Assembly: GCA_047629355.1 (NCBI GenBank)
Contig: JBLHWU010000226.1
Coordinates: 1 to 9,790 of the forward strand
Direction of reading: 5' to 3'
Source: CAYUNA01 sp047629355
Lineage (GTDB): Bacteria > Bacteroidota > Bacteroidia > Chitinophagales > Saprospiraceae
DNA: 9,790 nt
Shown here: positions 5,874 to 9,790 of the stretch, piece after piece
Position numbering within the stretch: position 1 is the stretch's first letter
How the letters are laid out: each line of letters begins with the position of its first letter
Position numbers and translations under genes: made by a program
The notes under the pieces: model-generated
Database searches by the model: none
Told to the model about the DNA's origin: nothing
The model's input: the letters and a program-made list of their open reading frames with translations, nothing else

Positions 5874-8800
5874 TTATCGTATCAAAGTCACATCTCCTTT
5901 TTCAATGATAACTTCCCCCGTCACCACTTCAACCTCAAAAATATAAATATAGACATCCGCAGCGGCAGGTTTGCCATCGAATTCTCCATCCCAAGTATGC
6001 GTTTCGCCTTTGCCATTGTGAACCTCCTTACCCCAGCGATTGTAAATCGTTAAGGAACGAACGGTGTTGCTACTACCTTCATCGACGAGTCCAAAAATAT
6101 CATTATTGCCATCGCCATTTGGTGTGAAAGCGTTTGGAATATTATAGCCGCAACTGATGGATTCATCGAAATTGACACTGACATCAATACTTTCAAGACA
6201 ATTTAATTCATCAAATGTATTAGTCAACTGAAAACTATAAGTCCCGGGTTCGCAAGCCATGAAAGTTATTAAAGAATCTCCTGCTCTAATTTCATTGGGA
6301 AGTGGTCCAATCCATTGATAATTAATGTTTTCCCCTTCATCTGAACCCGTTGCATCTAAAGTGATACAAGGCGTTTCACAACTGAGGTCATCTGGTGTCA
6401 AAACCATCAAGGTTGCTTCAAAAATGGACAAGTCAGTCGTAACAATGCTGTCACAACCGCCGATAGACTGCAGCGTATCGAGATAAAAGCCTGCGACGGT
6501 CTGCGCTGCACCGCCCACAAAATAGGCATCACCTGCACAAATCAAAACTGTTGTTTCGGCATCAAATTTTTCATTAAAATTCAATTCCGAAAAAACCAAA
6601 CTATCACAGCCATTTATAGAAGTCAGTGTGTCAATATAAGTCCCCGAAGTCGTCTGTAAGGCGCCGCCCACAAAAATAGATTCACCTTCACAAAGCTCAA
6701 TATTGATGGGAATAAAATCACTTGGAAGAAACGATAAATCTGTAAAAACTAAACTATCACAACCAGCCGTTGATGCTAAAGTATCGACATAAATACCCGC
6801 CGTGTTTTGATTTGCACCGCCCACAAAAATGCTTTCGCCTAGACATACAGCAACTTCTACGGTATCTGAAGTACTCATTTGAATAGTCAAATCCGTCACA
6901 ATCGTACTGTCGCAACCACTGAATGTATTGAAAGAATCGGTATAAATACCACTTGTCGTTTGCTCCATTCCTTCTGCAAAATAAGAATCTCCTTCACATA
7001 AAAGGACGGTAATTGAGTCCAATTTATTACCAGGGTAAATGTTTTGACCGGTACAAACATATTGCAAATTACTTGCGCCACCCGTCGAAGCGGTATAGCC
7101 ACCAAAAGCGGTATTTGACCCACCAAAAGCGTCATTGATTAAATCATAAACGCCTGTCATTTGCAGGGTTCCATTCATGAAAATTTGAAAAGTCGTCGTC
7201 GTTGGATTCCAAGTAAATGCAACTTCATATTCTTGACCATTTTCCAAGTTCGGCTGAATGATTGGTCCTGCAATTGGGGCAGTCATGTCTCCGTTCACAT
7301 TGGCGGCTATATGGTCTTGGAAAGGGTCTGCAAATTCTGGATTTTGCCAAGTATCAAATTCAATAATTAAGGAATTTTCAATCGTGCCTGCGCCAATCTG
7401 TCCACCAAGCACTCCGCAAGCAGAAAGTCCGTCGCTACTTTGTTGATAAACCATACAAATACCATCTGCACCTTCATCATCTGAACCAAAATACATCGTA
7501 ACAGTATTGGTGAAAGGTTGCGAAAAATCAATGGGTTCGGGACTCCAAGCGCAAGAAAGTTGGCTATTTTGAGCTGCGCTCATTTGAATACAAGAGTAAT
7601 CCTGATTGATAGAAGTGTGAAACGCATCACCAGTAATGACGTATTCTGGTGACGAAAGTTCCGTTCCGTTTGTTAGTCCATCCAAGACGCCTACCGTTGT
7701 TGGACTAAAATCTAAAGAAAGTCCATTCGCCGTGACATTCCCACTAAAATCATTGATTAAAACAAGATAAATTCCTTGGTCAGTTACTGGCAAAGTCGAA
7801 ATAAAACCATCGCCATCCGTCGCTTCACATTCATCCATTACCGCTGTTTCATCTAAAGGGTTTGTATTCACCAAGCCCGTCAAATCAGGTATCCCAGTAC
7901 TTGAATTTCCAGCCGCACCCGTACTTCTCACAGGTTGATTATTTGCCATGAAAATACAAATCTCGTCAAGATTTTCAATTGGTCCCCAGACTTGAATGTC
8001 AATGTTTGCCAATTCATTATCGTCAATGTTTTGTGCTAAAAAGCCAAATTCTCCATCAGTTTGTGCTTGAAAAAATAGCCAAGTTAAATGTCCTGCGCCT
8101 AAACCATCCCAACAACCGTCATTAATGTTTTCTTGGAAATACGCATCAATCGGCGTTGTTTGTTGGCTTACTTCGTAAATTTCTGGAAAATCATTGCAAC
8201 GATTTAATAAAAAAGCATCCCCACAAAATCCCGAAGCGCCCACCGTTTCAGGACAATCGACTTGTTCGACAGTGATAGAAAAATCAGTACATAGTGCATT
8301 GCTTAAAACGATGAAAATAGGATTGAAAGCATTCACTTCCAATACATTTATTGACAAATTATCTTCCGTGGTATTTTGTAATTGCGCCAAACAAGCCGTC
8401 GCTGATTCTGGGCAACCATTGTAGATGGACAATCCTGTATTTAAATTTATACCCGTTACTTGAATATCCAAACAGCCATTCATGCTTGGCATATAAGTAT
8501 AAATAAAGTCTTCTCCCATTAAAATATCCTCGCCACATGGGCCAGTTTGCACATCATCACCCGCATCACAAGTGGAATTTGATTCAATAAATGGCAATGC
8601 AAAAATACTGGCGACTTCATTACAAGGGAGTAGGGTAGTCACGCAGGGCGTTTGGGCACATTCCCAAGTTATTTCAAAACCACCATCGGTCACTGATCCG
8701 TCCGAGGTAAATTGCACCGTCACACATCCATCACCAATCTGAAAAGAACTACCCGGTCCATCTCCTGTGAACGCCAAAACTTCCTGACCATTGATGTCCA

Positions 8801-9539
8801 TACCTTCGTAAAAAATAAGATCGTCAAAGTTATTTTCGATATTGGTTGGCGATAAATCAATGTTGATACAACCTGTCAGGCTAGTTGGACAAATAGTGAA
8901 AACATTATTTTCGCTATTGGAATAATCATTATCTGGTCCACCCGAATCGAATAAAGTACCCGAACAGGCTGTCGTTTCTGTATCTTCGCCCATCACGTAA
9001 ATATCTGGTTGAACTTGAATACATAGAACAAAATCTCCAGAATTGGATGTCGCCGACGCTGACCAATCGTTGATTCTTAAAAAATAATCTAATCCGGGCG
9101 TTAACCCTTCTAAATCAAAAGTTAATTCTGATGCACCTAAAGCAGTCGTCGCACAATCCAATTCTTGCAATTCGTCTATCAAACATTCTCCTCGATAAAC
9201 TGCAACTTGTGGTTGCGTCATTGAGCCATTTGGTCCATCAACTCCCGTAATTGTAATTTGAAAATCCACAATACTTCCATCTGCTGGTACCGTAAATTTG
9301 AACCAAACATCCCGGTCAACTGTCCCTCCTTGAAAACAGACGGGTATTTCCAATCCCGGACTACTCGAAATCATACTCGGTGTCGCATTTACATTGTTAA
9401 AAGTATCAAGGATAGCAGGACAAATTGGTGCTTCTCCTAAATCAATTAAGCCGCTGCAATTATCATTGACTGGTTGGGCAAAGATTGACGTAGCAAAGCA
9501 TAGAATAGCAAGAATTAAATAGGTGTGGACATTTTTCAT
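5874..9539 (-). CDS. Giant secreted lectin-domain protein with CUB-like domain, 51-residue repeats and T9SS type B sorting domain
   Basis: I start it at the ATG at 9537-9539 (1221 residues). A TTG eight codons upstream directly follows a stop codon, and starting there would put eight extra residues before a normal signal peptide (1-22, ending IFAQ). Domains in order: a jelly-roll, PPC-like region (about 25-180, opening NDNC); a CUB-like domain (about 190-294, CSGTLFDSGGP to FEITWEC); two further Cys-containing PPC-like regions (306-429 and 438-612); an L-type (legume) lectin domain (about 632-832) with the metal and sugar site E727-x-D729-x-W731-x-N733-x4-D738-x4-H743 and D692 in ADGI; four 51-residue repeats (841-1044); a PKD-like domain (1052-1124); and a CHU_C gliding-motility-associated type B sorting domain (1131-1221, NAFTPNGDGNND, IYNRWGKEV, ADVYIY). 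It should be exported by T9SS and either anchored on the surface or released. Binding of glycans is a family-based inference; adhesion or polysaccharide capture is likely. No enzyme domain is seen. Confidence 0.9.
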   Translation of the reverse strand: MKNVHTYLILAILCFATSIFAQPVNDNCSGLIDLGEAPICPAILDTFNNVNATPSMISSSPGLEIPVCFQGGTVDRDVWFKFTVPADGSIVDFQITITGVDGPNGSMTQPQVAVYRGECLIDELQELDCATTALGASELTFDLEGLTPGLDYFLRINDWSASATSNSGDFVLCIQVQPDIYVMGEDTETTACSGTLFDSGGPDNDYSNSENNVFTICPTSLTGCINIDLSPTNIENNFDDLIFYEGMDINGQEVLAFTGDGPGSSFQIGDGCVTVQFTSDGSVTDGGFEITWECAQTPCVTTLLPCNEVASIFALPFIESNSTCDAGDDVQTGPCGEDILMGEDFIYTYMPSMNGCLDIQVTGINLNTGLSIYNGCPESATACLAQLQNTTEDNLSINVLEVNAFNPIFIVLSNALCTDFSITVEQVDCPETVGASGFCGDAFLLNRCNDFPEIYEVSQQTTPIDAYFQENINDGCWDGLGAGHLTWLFFQAQTDGEFGFLAQNIDDNELANIDIQVWGPIENLDEICIFMANNQPVRSTGAAGNSSTGIPDLTGLVNTNPLDETAVMDECEATDGDGFISTLPVTDQGIYLVLINDFSGNVTANGLSLDFSPTTVGVLDGLTNGTELSSPEYVITGDAFHTSINQDYSCIQMSAAQNSQLSCAWSPEPIDFSQPFTNTVTMYFGSDDEGADGICMVYQQSSDGLSACGVLGGQIGAGTIENSLIIEFDTWQNPEFADPFQDHIAANVNGDMTAPIAGPIIQPNLENGQEYEVAFTWNPTTTTFQIFMNGTLQMTGVYDLINDAFGGSNTAFGGYTASTGGASNLQYVCTGQNIYPGNKLDSITVLLCEGDSYFAEGMEQTTSGIYTDSFNTFSGCDSTIVTDLTIQMSTSDTVEVAVCLGESIFVGGANQNTAGIYVDTLASTAGCDSLVFTDLSFLPSDFIPINIELCEGESIFVGGALQTTSGTYIDTLTSINGCDSLVFSELNFNEKFDAETTVLICAGDAYFVGGAAQTVAGFYLDTLQSIGGCDSIVTTDLSIFEATLMVLTPDDLSCETPCITLDATGSDEGENINYQWIGPLPNEIRAGDSLITFMACEPGTYSFQLTNTFDELNCLESIDVSVNFDESISCGYNIPNAFTPNGDGNNDIFGLVDEGSSNTVRSLTIYNRWGKEVHNGKGETHTWDGEFDGKPAAADVYIYIFEVEVVTGEVIIEKGDVTLIR
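6408..7019 (-). repeat. Four tandem 153-bp coding repeats
   Basis: Four units of exactly 51 codons each (7019-6867, 6866-6714, 6713-6561, 6560-6408, read on the minus strand) lie inside the giant lectin gene. Each has the pattern C-x-G-[ED]-[SA]-x-F near the start and GCDS in the second half. The first cysteines are residues 848, 899, 950 and 1001, the second 876, 927, 978 and 1029, both with a constant step of 51. The block is a spacer-like array between the lectin and PKD-like domains. Such repeats are common in Bacteroidota surface proteins. Confidence 0.88.
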
Positions 9540-9716
9540 ACAAGTGAAAGTTGATTTTTTCAATTAGAAAATAGAGAATACTTAATCGGGCATTTATAAA
9601 TGTAAATGTAGAAAAATTATCTCATTGCTTTAAATGATATTTTGTATGAAAATATTCAGAAGTTTAATAAGTACCGTGTAACAAAAGTTTTCATGTGTTT
9701 TGATAAAGGGAATTTA
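9540..9716 (-). promoter_or_regulatory. Upstream region of the giant lectin gene
   Basis: This is AT-rich, non-coding DNA. On the minus strand TACATTTA (9603-9610), a 7-of-8 match to the Bacteroidota -7 box TAnnTTTG, lies about 63 nt before the ATG. A TTTA (9631-9634) is 20 nt further upstream, in place of the -33 TTTG. The spacing fits but both boxes are imperfect, so the promoter call is tentative. Confidence 0.3.
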
Positions 9717-9763
9717 AGTAACGGTGAAAGAATAACTCCGTCATCTGGCAACATTTATTTTGG
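9717..9763 (+). repeat. 47-bp repeated module, right copy
   Basis: This is the second copy of the module at 1475-1521. AGTAACGGTGAAAGAATAA (9717-9735), an 18-nt spacer, and TTTATTTTGG (9754-9763) keep the same order, strand and spacing. It lies far upstream of the lectin gene start. Flanking bases do not match those of the left copy, so the shared unit is limited to these 47 bp. Confidence 0.75.
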
Positions 9764-9790
9764 GCGGTGTATCAAATGTAATGCTGACGT

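Noticed and set aside
6408..7019. A CRISPR-like regular array
   Set aside because: The 153-bp period equals 51 codons in an open frame and the units are diverged protein repeats without spacers.
9540..9563. TTG start that would add eight residues to the giant lectin protein
   Set aside because: It directly follows an in-frame stop, while the ATG at 9537-9539 gives a normal signal peptide without an odd extension.
9693..9790. A frame open from ATG at 9693 to the right edge
   Set aside because: Only 32 codons are visible, they cover the repeated module, and no known domain is recognisable; it may be continued outside the window but cannot be supported here.

Overview
The window looks like a chromosomal segment of a Bacteroidota bacterium, most likely from the Saprospiraceae/Chitinophaga-type environmental lineages. 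The reasons are AT-rich DNA, start codons without Shine-Dalgarno sequences, and two different type IX secretion (T9SS) C-terminal sorting domains: a FlgD-like type A tail on the VIT/VWA protein and a CHU_C/gliding-motility-associated type B tail on the giant lectin protein. The lineage below phylum is inferred from protein style, not from a marker gene.

Layout, left to right. (1) 113-736 (+): a broken copy of an outer-membrane beta-barrel gene, with in-frame stops at 110-112 and 500-502 and no start codon. It is followed after 26 nt by its intact paralog at 763-1452 (+). (2) 1453-1756: a non-coding stretch with the left copy of a 47-bp repeated module and a cluster of hairpins between convergent genes. 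(3) 1757-3853 (-): a secreted VIT + von Willebrand A protein. (4) 3854-4091: the divergent control region, with a 12-bp palindrome. (5) 4092-4970 (+): a pirin-family cupin carrying an N-terminal Tat-like leader. (6) 4971-5049: a strong hairpin between convergent genes. (7) 5050-5685 (-): a stand-alone LON substrate-binding-domain protein. (8) 5686-5873: a second large palindrome. (9) 5874-9539 (-): a 1221-residue secreted multidomain protein with a CUB-like domain, an L-type lectin domain, four exact-length 51-residue repeats and a type B sorting domain. (10) 9540-9790: its upstream region and the right copy of the 47-bp module.

The theme is the cell surface: outer-membrane barrels, a VWA protein and a lectin adhesin, all probably placed in or beyond the outer membrane, the last two by T9SS. 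The pirin and LON-domain genes are housekeeping-like and not obviously linked to the others. Strand alternation and the hairpins between genes suggest mostly single-gene transcription units, apart from the tandem barrel pair. I see no tRNA, rRNA, CRISPR array, transposase or phage gene. The genes all fall in known families. The parts least explained are the repeated 47-bp module and the large intergenic palindromes.
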